A stretch of DNA of 64,000 nt. It comes from Anaerolineae bacterium (lineage in GTDB: Bacteria > Chloroflexota > Anaerolineae > Aggregatilineales > Phototrophicaceae). Below, piece after piece: positions 44,388-51,477 of this stretch. Every line of letters starts with the position of its first letter. Within the stretch, counting starts at the first letter, position 1. The DNA is taken from assembly GCA_022823945.1 (NCBI GenBank), contig JAJEBK010000032.1:203295-267294 (forward strand), written 5' to 3'. The notes below the pieces were generated by a model. That model made no database searches. It saw only the letters and a list, made by a program, of their open reading frames with translations, and was not told the origin of the DNA. The translations under genes and the position numbers were made by a program.

Positions 44388-45434
44388 ATGCCGCCACGCG
44401 TAAACCAACTGGGCTTGAAACGAACCGAATATCGAGGCAAACCCAGCACGCTCTGCCCCGGCTGCGGGCACGACTCGATCTCCAATCAACTGATCAGCAT
44501 GGCGTATGAGTTGGGCTTGGAGCAGCACAACATCATCAAGGTCAGTGGCATCGGCTGTTCAAGTAAAACTCCAGCGTACTTCTTGGGCGGCTCGCACGGC
44601 TTTAACGCACTGCATGGGCGCATGCCATCGGTGGTGACGGGTGCCATGCTGGCAAATACCGACCTGGCCTGCATCGCGATCAGCGGCGACGGCGACACCG
44701 GCAGCATCGGCATGGGGCAGTTCAAGCATGTCATCCGCCGCAATGTGCCTTTCGTCTACATCATCGAAAACAACGGTGTCTATGGCTTGACCAAAGGGCA
44801 ATTTTCGGCGACCGCGGACGAAGGACAATTCCTGAAGTATTACGGGACGAATCACATGCCGCCGATTGACCTGGCGCTCGAAGCCGTGATCGCCGGCTGC
44901 ACATTTGTCGCGCGCAGCTTCAGTGGCGATGCCAAGCAGGTGCAGGCGCTGCTGCAGGCGGCTGTGCGTCATCCTGGCACAGCGGTGCTGGATATCATCA
45001 GCCCCTGCGTGACTTTCAACAATGCCGAGACCTCGACCAAGAGCTATCCCTATGGCAAGGACAACGAGATCCCGCTGCACGAGATCCAGATCCTCGCGCC
45101 CGACTATGTGCACGCCCAGGACGAGATCACTGTCGAGGATTACGACGAAGGCGATATCATCGATGTGGAGATGCACGATGGCAGCTTCATCCGCCTGAAA
45201 AAGCTGGAAAACGACCACGACCCGCGCAACCGACGCATGGCGATTGATGTGCTGGAAAGTTCCCTGCGCGAGCAGATTTTCTCTACCGGGCTGATCTACT
45301 ACGAAGAGCCGCGCCCGACGCTGGCGCAGACCGAAGAACTGGTGGAAACGCCGCTGGCACAGCTGCGCGCCAAGGACATGCGCCCGCCGAAGTCCGCTCT
45401 GGATGGCGTCATGCAGAGGCTAATGCCGAGCTAG
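44388..45434 (+). CDS. korB: 2-oxoacid:ferredoxin oxidoreductase beta subunit
   Basis: Thiamine-diphosphate subunit of 348 residues. Seen: the cysteine motif LCPGCGHD near the N-terminus, SGIGCSSKTPAYF, HGRMPSVVTGA, the TPP-magnesium motif ISGDGDTGSIGMGQ, and IENNGVYGLTKGQFS, as in KorB. The C-terminus has an extra region (VEDYDEGDIIDVEMHDGS) not seen in the shortest homologues. GGAGGG lies just before the ATG and only two bases separate it from korA, so the subunits are made together. No separate delta (ferredoxin-like) subunit is nearby. Confidence 0.88.
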   Translation: MPPRVNQLGLKRTEYRGKPSTLCPGCGHDSISNQLISMAYELGLEQHNIIKVSGIGCSSKTPAYFLGGSHGFNALHGRMPSVVTGAMLANTDLACIAISGDGDTGSIGMGQFKHVIRRNVPFVYIIENNGVYGLTKGQFSATADEGQFLKYYGTNHMPPIDLALEAVIAGCTFVARSFSGDAKQVQALLQAAVRHPGTAVLDIISPCVTFNNAETSTKSYPYGKDNEIPLHEIQILAPDYVHAQDEITVEDYDEGDIIDVEMHDGSFIRLKKLENDHDPRNRRMAIDVLESSLREQIFSTGLIYYEEPRPTLAQTEELVETPLAQLRAKDMRPPKSALDGVMQRLMPS

Positions 45435-45665
45435 ACACCGCGCCAAGTTGCAGCAGCCGTAGGGGCGATATTTGTATCGCCCACTCACCCCCCTCAATCC
45501 CCCCGACAGGTCAGGGGGAGGCAAATCACGCACGGATTCTGTCGTCATATCGTGTGACAGCCCCTGAAACTCCCCTCTCCGACTCGTCGGGGAGGGGCCG
45601 GGGGTGGGGTTAAACAAACTGTTCTGTCCTCTCCGATTCTTCGAGGAGGAATTGGCGGTGGAAGG
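45435..45665. repeat. Composite repeat cluster between korB and moeZ
   Basis: This 231-base convergent spacer holds, in order: a family-C-like hairpin (GGGCGATA / TATCGCCC, 45463-45482); a family A copy (45488-45532) with the shared AAATCACGC tail; a family B copy (45570-45611) whose stem is CCCCTCTCCGA against TCGGGGAGGGG; and a shorter hairpin with TCCTC and GGAGGA arms (45627-45650). No gene is seen. Several hairpins may also act as transcript ends. Confidence 0.65.
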
Positions 45666-46916
45666 TTAATACTTCGCCATCGCTGGATCGATCTCGTCCG
45701 CCCAGGCCAGGATGCCGCCGGTGACATTGTACATCTTGTCCAGGTCGTAACCGACTTCGGACAGATAGGCGATGCTGTCGGCGCTGCGCACTCCGCTGCG
45801 GCAATGCACATATAGAGTCTTGTCGCGCGGGATCTGCCGCAAGACCGTCTCTTCCCACAATGTCCGCCCAGCCTGGATGCCATTCTTCGCCAGTTGGATA
45901 TCGGGCTTGGGGATGCGCAACGTGCCATCGATAGCGCTGATGTCCCATTCGTGCGGGTCGCGCACATCGATGACGACCACTTCCGAGCCGTTCTCCAGCG
46001 CCGAACGCACATCGTGGACTGTGACGGTCTGAATGTCGATATTCGCTGTGTCGTCGACCGCGCTGAATTCGCTGTGATCATGCGCCGGCACGCCGCAGAA
46101 TTGCTCGTAGTCGATCAGTTCAATGTCTTCTTTGGGGATGCCACAGACCGGGCAATCGGGGTCTTTGCGCAGCTTGATAGTCTGGAAGCTCATCTCCAGC
46201 GCGTCAAAGAGCAGCATGCGCCCGATCATCGGCTCGCCAATCCCCAGTAGCAGCTTGATAGCTTCGGTCGCTTGCAGGGTGCCGATCGTGCCCGGCAAGA
46301 TGCCCAAGACGCCGCCTTCTGCACAGCTGGGGACTAGGCCCGGCGGTGGCGGCTCTGGGAACATGCAGCGGTAGCAGGGACCCTGCTCGCCATAAAACAC
46401 GCTCAACTGCCCTTCAAAGCGGAAGATGCTGCCGTAGACATTGGGCAGGCCCAGCTTTACGCAGGCGTCGTTGACCAGGTAGCGGGTGGGGAAGTTGTCT
46501 GTGCCATCGATGACGACATCCCAGCTTTCGCCAAAGATGCGCAGGGCATTTTCTGATGTAAGCGGCTCGTTGTATTTGACGACCCGAATATCGGGATTCA
46601 GATCGAGCATGCGCGCCGCGGCGCTATCCAGCTTGGACATGCCGACTGTGCTGACGCCGTGAATCACTTGTCGCTGCAAGTTGGTGAAATCGACCACATC
46701 ATAGTCGACCAGACCGATGCGCCCGATGCCAGCCGCCGCCAGATACAGCGCCAGCGGGCTGCCCAAGCCGCCGGTGCCGATCAGCAATACGCTGGATGCT
46801 TTCAAGCGGCGCTGACCAACGATACCCACCTCGGGCATGATGACATGGCGACTGTAGCGTTTGACTTCGTCATGGCTCAAATCGGCGAGCCGCTGATGCA
46901 ATGCTGGCATTGTCAC
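45666..46916 (-). CDS. moeZ: MoeZ-like E1 adenylyltransferase/sulfurtransferase
   Basis: Protein of 416 residues: a ThiF/MoeB E1 domain (about 1-265) with the ATP loop LIGTGGLGSP, DYDVVDFTNLQRQV, DGTDNFPTRYLVND, the conserved PSCAEGGVLG, and zinc pairs CYRC and CPVC; then a linker and a C-terminal rhodanese domain (about 310-415) with active site CRSGVRS. It should adenylate the C-terminal glycine of the CysO-like carrier encoded just upstream and sulfurate it to a thiocarboxylate. The GTG start overlaps the carrier stop by GTGA. A molybdopterin or 2-thiouridine role is an alternative. Confidence 0.87.
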   Translation of the reverse strand: MTMPALHQRLADLSHDEVKRYSRHVIMPEVGIVGQRRLKASSVLLIGTGGLGSPLALYLAAAGIGRIGLVDYDVVDFTNLQRQVIHGVSTVGMSKLDSAAARMLDLNPDIRVVKYNEPLTSENALRIFGESWDVVIDGTDNFPTRYLVNDACVKLGLPNVYGSIFRFEGQLSVFYGEQGPCYRCMFPEPPPPGLVPSCAEGGVLGILPGTIGTLQATEAIKLLLGIGEPMIGRMLLFDALEMSFQTIKLRKDPDCPVCGIPKEDIELIDYEQFCGVPAHDHSEFSAVDDTANIDIQTVTVHDVRSALENGSEVVVIDVRDPHEWDISAIDGTLRIPKPDIQLAKNGIQAGRTLWEETVLRQIPRDKTLYVHCRSGVRSADSIAYLSEVGYDLDKMYNVTGGILAWADEIDPAMAKY

Positions 46917-47239
46917 GTCTCCTCACTTACTAATGTCTTCCCCCCAATGCTGTGGGGGGACCGAGGGGGGTTGCCGCCAGCGATGCTTGGGATGATGCGC
47001 AGGCTGTCGTCACCGGCGATTTCGGTATCCAAGCCCTGCATGAAGCGGATATCTTCATCGTCCAGAAAGATGTTGACGAAACTGCGCAGTTCGGAGTCGT
47101 TGAATAAGTGCGCGCGCAAGTCGGGATGCTGTTCCACGAGATTGGACAGCGCCTCGCCGACTGTGCCGCCAGCGACCTCTATGCTGGCTTCTCCGTCTGT
47201 GAAGGCGCGCAGAGGCGTGGGAATGCGGATTTTTGCCAT
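46913..47239 (-). CDS. cysO: CysO/MoaD-like sulfur carrier with C-terminal extension past the diglycine
   Basis: Ubiquitin-fold protein of 108 residues. It begins AKIRIPTPLRAFTDG and contains SFVNIFLDDEDIRF and GDDSLRIIPSIAGG, closely following CysO of actinobacteria. The functional diglycine is at 88-89, but translation continues for 19 residues (from Asn90), a tail encoded by an inverted family A repeat. Such carriers are activated at a free terminal glycine, so the tail must be removed or the gene is impaired. The JAMM protease gene upstream is a plausible processing enzyme. ATG 47239 has GGAG nearby; the longer open frame upstream lacks family similarity. Confidence 0.82.
   Translation of the reverse strand: MAKIRIPTPLRAFTDGEASIEVAGGTVGEALSNLVEQHPDLRAHLFNDSELRSFVNIFLDDEDIRFMQGLDTEIAGDDSLRIIPSIAGGNPPRSPHSIGGKTLVSEET
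46937..46970 (-). repeat. Dispersed palindromic repeat, family A, inside the 3' end of cysO
   Basis: On the plus strand a C-run (CTTCCCCCC), a short spacer, then GGGGGGACCGAGGGGGG: the reverse complement layout of the copies at 33743 and 45488. It lies immediately downstream of the diglycine codons and encodes most of the extra tail. Confidence 0.6.
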
Positions 47240-47301
47240 GGGTTTCTCCAAATAGCTTGTGATGCGGGTCTGGTCTTTATACGCGATAACACACACGAAT
47301 C

Positions 47302-47742
47302 TTACTCTGCCAACACTCCGCGCGCTGCCATGTCAAGCTCATCAAAAGCGCTGCGGTCGGGTCGCAACTGCCAGGCTCGCATGTCGTTTGCCCGCGCCAT
47401 CAGCACCGCGGTGATGATATAAACGAAGTTGGGCAGCGCATGCTCGCGATCGTATTCCGAAGGCACAGATGGCGAGTCCGGGTGGCTGTGGTAATAACCG
47501 ACCAGGCTCAATCCGCGCGCGTCAGCCATGTCTTCCAGACGCATCCAGTCTTGTGGGCGCATGGCATAGCGATGATGCTGCTCGGCTTCTGCAAAGACAT
47601 TGTCCACTTGTACGATGTCGACAATCTGCATTTGGTCCGCTTCGCCCTTCCCCAGCAAGAAACCGCCGCCTTCGTTGGGATAGGTGGCTTCCAATTGCTC
47701 GGCAATTGCACGCTGCAAATCGTGACTGATGTGAATGATCAT
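47302..47742 (-). CDS. mec: JAMM/MPN+ metalloprotease (Mec-like)
   Basis: Zinc isopeptidase-fold protein of 146 residues with a complete JAMM site: Glu24 in PNEGGGFLLG, His85 and His87 in HSHPDSP, Ser95 and Asp98. In mycobacteria Mec hydrolyses the CysO-cysteine adduct to release cysteine. Here the enzyme could do that, trim the tail from the CysO-like carrier, or both. It is the first gene of the mec-cysO-moeZ set. ATG 47742 begins the conserved domain; the frame is open further upstream without similarity. Confidence 0.87.
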   Translation of the reverse strand: MIIHISHDLQRAIAEQLEATYPNEGGGFLLGKGEADQMQIVDIVQVDNVFAEAEQHHRYAMRPQDWMRLEDMADARGLSLVGYYHSHPDSPSVPSEYDREHALPNFVYIITAVLMARANDMRAWQLRPDRSAFDELDMAARGVLAE

Positions 47743-47996
47743 GTTTTTGCCCTGGTGGCTTTTCCCCACAAAACAAAAGAACCAACCGCTCTGGGTTAGC
47801 TCCTCGTGTTCTGACTGGTACTTGTTTACACGAAAGTCAGACAGCGCGCTCCCCCATGCAGCGAGTGGCTCTGGCACAGCAACAAAGACAGGCGCATTTC
47901 ATCCCTGTTTGTCTGGCGGTCGCAACTGTCCGGGAAGCATACATAATGCATAGCCTAGCAAGAAAAACACGGTATGGCAACGCCGGGTTATCCATA
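47743..47996. other. Divergent intergenic region between mec and citrate synthase
   Basis: The 331 bases between the mec and citrate synthase starts contain no supported gene. The mec frame stays open to 47877 but without family similarity. The rightmost part holds the citrate synthase promoter listed separately; I see no strong promoter for mec and no repeat here. Confidence 0.5.
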
Positions 47997-48025
47997 TTGT
48001 CCGCATGGTTGGCGAGTGCTATACT
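47997..48025 (+). promoter_or_regulatory. Promoter for citrate synthase
   Basis: TTGTCC at 47997-48002, a 17-base spacer and TGCTATACT with -10 hexamer TATACT at 48020-48025. Spacing is ideal and the -10 is extended. This is the best promoter in the window; the ATG is 49 bases downstream. Confidence 0.65.
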
Positions 48026-48073
48026 AGCGCGCATTGTGTTTTGACAAACGCGGCACGCAAGGAGAAAGCGCAG

Positions 48074-49210
48074 ATGGCGAATCAAGGTGGCTTGGAAGGC
48101 ATCGCCGTTGCCGATATCACAACCAGCTTTGTAGACGGCAGTGTGGGCGAATTGATTTACAGCGGTTATCGAATTGAAGACCTTGCCGAAAACGCCACAT
48201 TTGAAGAAGTATTGTTTCTGCTCTTTCATTCGCGGCTGCCAACGCGCCAGGAATATGAAGAGCTGCGCGCGACCATCGCCGCCAATGCCGCCATCCCTGA
48301 CGCGATCATTACCATGCTGCAGTCGCTGCCCAAAGCTACCTCAGCCATGGCCGCCCTGCGCACAGCTGTTTCCATGCTTTCGGCTTTTGATCCCGATGCG
48401 GAAAACCTGCTCGACAAAGATTTGGCTGCTTGCAAAGCCCTGCGCTTGACCGGGCAAATCATGACCATCTGCGCAGCCTGGATGCGCATCGTGCGCGGCC
48501 AAACGCCTGTAGAACCACGCAGCGATCTGGGAGTCGCGCAGAACTTCGTCTATATGATGAGCGGCGAAGAGCCAGACGCGACCGCCAGCGCCGCGCTGGA
48601 TGTCTATCTGGTGCTGCTGGCCGAGCACGGCATGAACGCCAGCACATTTGCTGCCCGTGTGGTCACTGCGACTGGCTCGGACCTGCATAGCGCAATCGTG
48701 GCTGGCATCGGCGCGCTGAAAGGTCCTGCGCATGGTGGGGCCAACTCCGCAGCCATGAACATGTTCCTGGAAATCGGCGAAGTGGACAATGTTGTGCCCT
48801 GGTTCGATGCCAATATCAAGTCGGGCAAGCGGCGCATCATGGGCATCGGCCACCGCGTCTACAAAGCACCCGACCCCCGCGCAGCCATCCTCAAGCGGCA
48901 AGCAAAGGCGCTGGCAGACAACAGTGGCGACCGAAAATGGTTTGATATCGCCGACAAGCTGGCAGAGACCGCCCGCGCCGATGATTACTTTATCCAGCGC
49001 AAGCTATACCCCAATGTCGATTATTACAGCGCCATCGCCCTGTACACGCTCGATCTCGATGTCGATATGTTCACGCCGCTCTTTGCCATGGCGCGCATTG
49101 CCGGCTGGGCAGCGCATGTTATCGCGCAGATGGGCGGCCGGCTGATCCGCCCCAAAGCCAATTATGTGGGTCCGCGCGATCTGCCCTGGCTACCCCTGGA
49201 CGAGCGCTAG
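48074..49210 (+). CDS. gltA: Citrate synthase
   Basis: Protein of 378 residues of the short (dimeric) citrate/methylcitrate synthase class. Seen: IAVADITTSFVDGSVGELIY near the N-terminus, the catalytic His in LKGPAHGGAN, the second His in GIGHRVYKAPDPRA, and the Asp region in FTPLFAMARIAGWAAHV. It condenses oxaloacetate and acetyl-CoA. A 2-methylcitrate synthase activity is possible because the classes are hard to separate by eye. AAGGAG lies nine bases before the ATG, which decides the start over an upstream in-frame ATG at 48005. Confidence 0.9.
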   Translation: MANQGGLEGIAVADITTSFVDGSVGELIYSGYRIEDLAENATFEEVLFLLFHSRLPTRQEYEELRATIAANAAIPDAIITMLQSLPKATSAMAALRTAVSMLSAFDPDAENLLDKDLAACKALRLTGQIMTICAAWMRIVRGQTPVEPRSDLGVAQNFVYMMSGEEPDATASAALDVYLVLLAEHGMNASTFAARVVTATGSDLHSAIVAGIGALKGPAHGGANSAAMNMFLEIGEVDNVVPWFDANIKSGKRRIMGIGHRVYKAPDPRAAILKRQAKALADNSGDRKWFDIADKLAETARADDYFIQRKLYPNVDYYSAIALYTLDLDVDMFTPLFAMARIAGWAAHVIAQMGGRLIRPKANYVGPRDLPWLPLDER

Positions 49211-49215
49211 GCGAT

Positions 49216-49245
49216 TTGCCCCGCCGCCAGCCCCTGTGCTAGGCT
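49216..49245 (+). promoter_or_regulatory. Promoter for the first rhomboid gene
   Basis: TTGCCC at 49216-49221, an 18-base spacer and TGCTAGGCT with TAGGCT at 49240-49245. It overlaps a potential upstream TTG start at 49246 and so supports the ATG at 49276. Confidence 0.5.
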
Positions 49246-49275
49246 TTGCTTGCAAGTTGCGATGGGTTTGGCGAG

Positions 49276-49962
49276 ATGATCCCCTATAAAATCGTCGGCA
49301 CAACAGCCTACCGACCCTATGTGGCATTCTTCGTCACGGTCGGCAATGTCGCCGCTTTTGCCCTCATCGTCGCCTACGCATTCCTGGGCGGACTGCCGCT
49401 GGAGGAAGTTTATCGCAACTATGCGCTGGATGTCTGCGCGGTGTTTGAACAGCCACTGACCGAGACCTTGCTGGATGGCGCGCGCAGCATTTTCTTGCAC
49501 ATGAGTTTCGTGCATCTAACATCCAACCTGATTATTTTTTATGTCTTTGGATCGCGCATAGAAGAGCACCTGGGACGTCTGCGCTTCCTGGCATTTTATC
49601 TGCTGGTTGGCTTCGGCGGACATCTCGGGCAGTTGTTCTTTGGCGCGGGCGGCTGCCCAGAGCCACAGGTCATGGTCGGCTCGAGCGGGGCGATATCGGG
49701 CATCATCGGCGCGTTTCTGTTTTTGTTCCCCACCGCGCGCATCAAGTCAAAAATAGTTATCCTTTCGGTCTTCAAATATGATGTAGATGTGCCAGCCTGG
49801 GTCTATCTGATTTACTGGTTCTTCCTGCAGTTCTTTTACCAGGTGGGCTCAGTCGCGCCGCGCATCAATGTGCACTGGGGACATGTTGGCGGCTTCATCT
49901 GTGGGCTGGCGCTGATCTTTCTGCTGTCCCTCTTCATCCCGCCGCCACGACCGTTTCGATAA
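49276..49962 (+). CDS. Rhomboid-family intramembrane serine protease (first copy)
   Basis: Protein of 228 residues with about six transmembrane helices. The catalytic Ser137 lies in GSSGAISGIIG and the catalytic His203 in HWGHVGGFICG; the L1-loop region FLHMSFVHLTSNLIIFYVFG is also conserved. Rhomboids cleave membrane proteins within the bilayer; the substrate is unknown. An unusual helix-rich insertion (SKIVILSVFKYDVDVPAWVY) separates the Ser and His helices. A second rhomboid follows after 63 bases. Confidence 0.85.
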   Translation: MIPYKIVGTTAYRPYVAFFVTVGNVAAFALIVAYAFLGGLPLEEVYRNYALDVCAVFEQPLTETLLDGARSIFLHMSFVHLTSNLIIFYVFGSRIEEHLGRLRFLAFYLLVGFGGHLGQLFFGAGGCPEPQVMVGSSGAISGIIGAFLFLFPTARIKSKIVILSVFKYDVDVPAWVYLIYWFFLQFFYQVGSVAPRINVHWGHVGGFICGLALIFLLSLFIPPPRPFR

Positions 49963-49964
49963 AC

Positions 49965-49994
49965 TTGCGCGAAACCGCGTCGCCGTGCTATCGT
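49965..49994 (+). promoter_or_regulatory. Promoter for the second rhomboid gene
   Basis: TTGCGC at 49965-49970, an 18-base spacer and TGCTATCGT with TATCGT at 49989-49994. The ATG is 32 bases downstream, so the two rhomboid genes appear to be separately transcribed. Confidence 0.5.
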
Positions 49995-50025
49995 ATAGGC
50001 ATTCAGGAACACTGAGGGATGTGCC

Positions 50026-50739
50026 ATGTTTCCCCTAACAGTCGTAGGACGCGACAAGACGATCCCCAAAGCGGCGCTGGCGCTCATCGCGATCAATCTG
50101 CTGGTGTTCTTGTGGGAGCTTTCTGTGGACGCGCGCGGCGACGGCTTCTTGCTGGAAGCGCTGCGCAATTATGGGCTGGAAGTTTGCAAGATCGGTGAGC
50201 AATCGCTGCTGACCACGACTTTGGACAGCTTCCGCAGCTTGTTCTTGCACAGCAGCATCGCCCATGTGCTGGCGAATATGTGGTTCCTGTATCTGTTCGG
50301 GGGGCTGGTCGAACGCTATCTGGGCAGCCTGAAATTTGTGCTGGCGTTTCTGGGGTTTGGCGCAATTGCGACGTTGGCGCACATCGCGTTGGGCAATACA
50401 GCGTGCAGCATTTCTGATACGGGGTTGGTCATCGGCGCGAGCGGCGCGGTGGCAGGGGTGATGGGCGGCTTCCTGGTCATCAAACCTGGAGCCAAGGTAA
50501 AGACCATGCTGGGCTTCTTCCGCCCCTTTGTTTGGTCGGTCAATTTGCCAGCTTATTTGTTCCTGGGCTATTGGCTGCTGATGGATATCTTGCAGCAGAT
50601 CGGCTGGGTCGGCATAGAAACCGATGTCGCGCACTGGGCGCATATCGGCGGATTTTTGTCCGGGCTGGTGCTCGTATTCCTGGCGGGATTTTTCAAACCA
50701 CTGCCCAAGCCCGACCCGCTGGAACACCTGGCGGAGTGA
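50026..50739 (+). CDS. Rhomboid-family intramembrane serine protease (second copy)
   Basis: Protein of 237 residues with about six transmembrane helices. Catalytic Ser139 is in GASGAVAGVMGGF and His206 in AHWAHIGGFLSG; FLHSSIAHVLANMWFLYLFG matches the family L1 segment. It is more typical of bacterial rhomboids than its neighbour and the two share the same layout, so an old tandem duplication is likely. GAGGGA precedes the ATG. The CPBP-like gene is convergent six bases after its stop. Confidence 0.88.
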   Translation: MFPLTVVGRDKTIPKAALALIAINLLVFLWELSVDARGDGFLLEALRNYGLEVCKIGEQSLLTTTLDSFRSLFLHSSIAHVLANMWFLYLFGGLVERYLGSLKFVLAFLGFGAIATLAHIALGNTACSISDTGLVIGASGAVAGVMGGFLVIKPGAKVKTMLGFFRPFVWSVNLPAYLFLGYWLLMDILQQIGWVGIETDVAHWAHIGGFLSGLVLVFLAGFFKPLPKPDPLEHLAE

Positions 50740-50745
50740 TCGCCC

Positions 50746-51477
50746 CTAGAGCGATGGCACATAAAAGATAATCAGGTTGGCAACGATCTGGCACATCCAG
50801 GCAGCAGCCAGTCCGTTGCGCATCCGCACATAAACATAAAGCCAGTTCATCATCAAGAGCAGCACGATAATCACCGCCGATACCGCCGGCAGCAGGGTCA
50901 CGGCCTCCCACATCACCGGGAAGAAGAGCACGATATTCCACAGCGTGGCCAGCAAGCCGACGATCCAAAAGGCCAACTGTCCCTGCAGCAAACCACGAAA
51001 GAACAACGTCTCGGCCAGCGGCATGACAAAGACCAGAAAAGCCAGCAGGCTGCCCGGCGACATCTCGGGGAACAGGCGGTCGGCGGTCGGCGCGAGCACA
51101 TGTTCGCTGAGAAAGACCAAAAAAGGGATGCCCAGCAGGACGCCGAAGAGAATGCCCCAACCGATATCGTCCGGGCTCTCCTGGTTTATGCGCTCCATAT
51201 TGCCCAACAGCCAGCTCAAGACACTCACGCCAGCCAGCGCCCCCCAAGCCAGCGCATAACGGAATTCGACGCTTTCTGGCAGCAGGGGCGTCAGACCGAT
51301 GCTCAAACCGGCGGCGATGATGAAGCCGAAGAAGGGGTCGGTCGCGCCGCGCTGCTGGATGCGGGCGGCTGTCCTGGTTCGCGGCGGCGGTTGGCTTTCT
51401 GGCGGCGTTTCGCTCGCGTCGGCATCGTCTTCGTCACGGATGTGTTGAAGCGGGTCGAAAGGCGCTTCGGGCATCAT
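50746..51477 (-). CDS. CPBP-like membrane protein (CAAX protease-related)
   Basis: Protein of 243 residues: a polar N-terminus of about 45 residues, then some six or seven transmembrane helices. The segment MPLAETLFFRGLLQGQL resembles the first motif of CPBP (Abi/CAAX-like) proteases, but the motif has one Glu where active members usually have two. Activity is therefore doubtful. The start overlaps the threonine aldolase stop by ATGA, so it is the second gene of that operon. Confidence 0.6.
   Translation of the reverse strand: MMPEAPFDPLQHIRDEDDADASETPPESQPPPRTRTAARIQQRGATDPFFGFIIAAGLSIGLTPLLPESVEFRYALAWGALAGVSVLSWLLGNMERINQESPDDIGWGILFGVLLGIPFLVFLSEHVLAPTADRLFPEMSPGSLLAFLVFVMPLAETLFFRGLLQGQLAFWIVGLLATLWNIVLFFPVMWEAVTLLPAVSAVIIVLLLMMNWLYVYVRMRNGLAAAWMCQIVANLIIFYVPSL

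Noticed and set aside
45435..45665. Possible CRISPR array
   Set aside because: The repeats are different palindromes without regular spacing or unique spacers, and no cas gene is in the window.
48005..48073. Upstream ATG for citrate synthase adding 23 residues
   Set aside because: It lies before the best promoter's -10 element and lacks a ribosome-binding site, while ATG 48074 has AAGGAG at nine bases.
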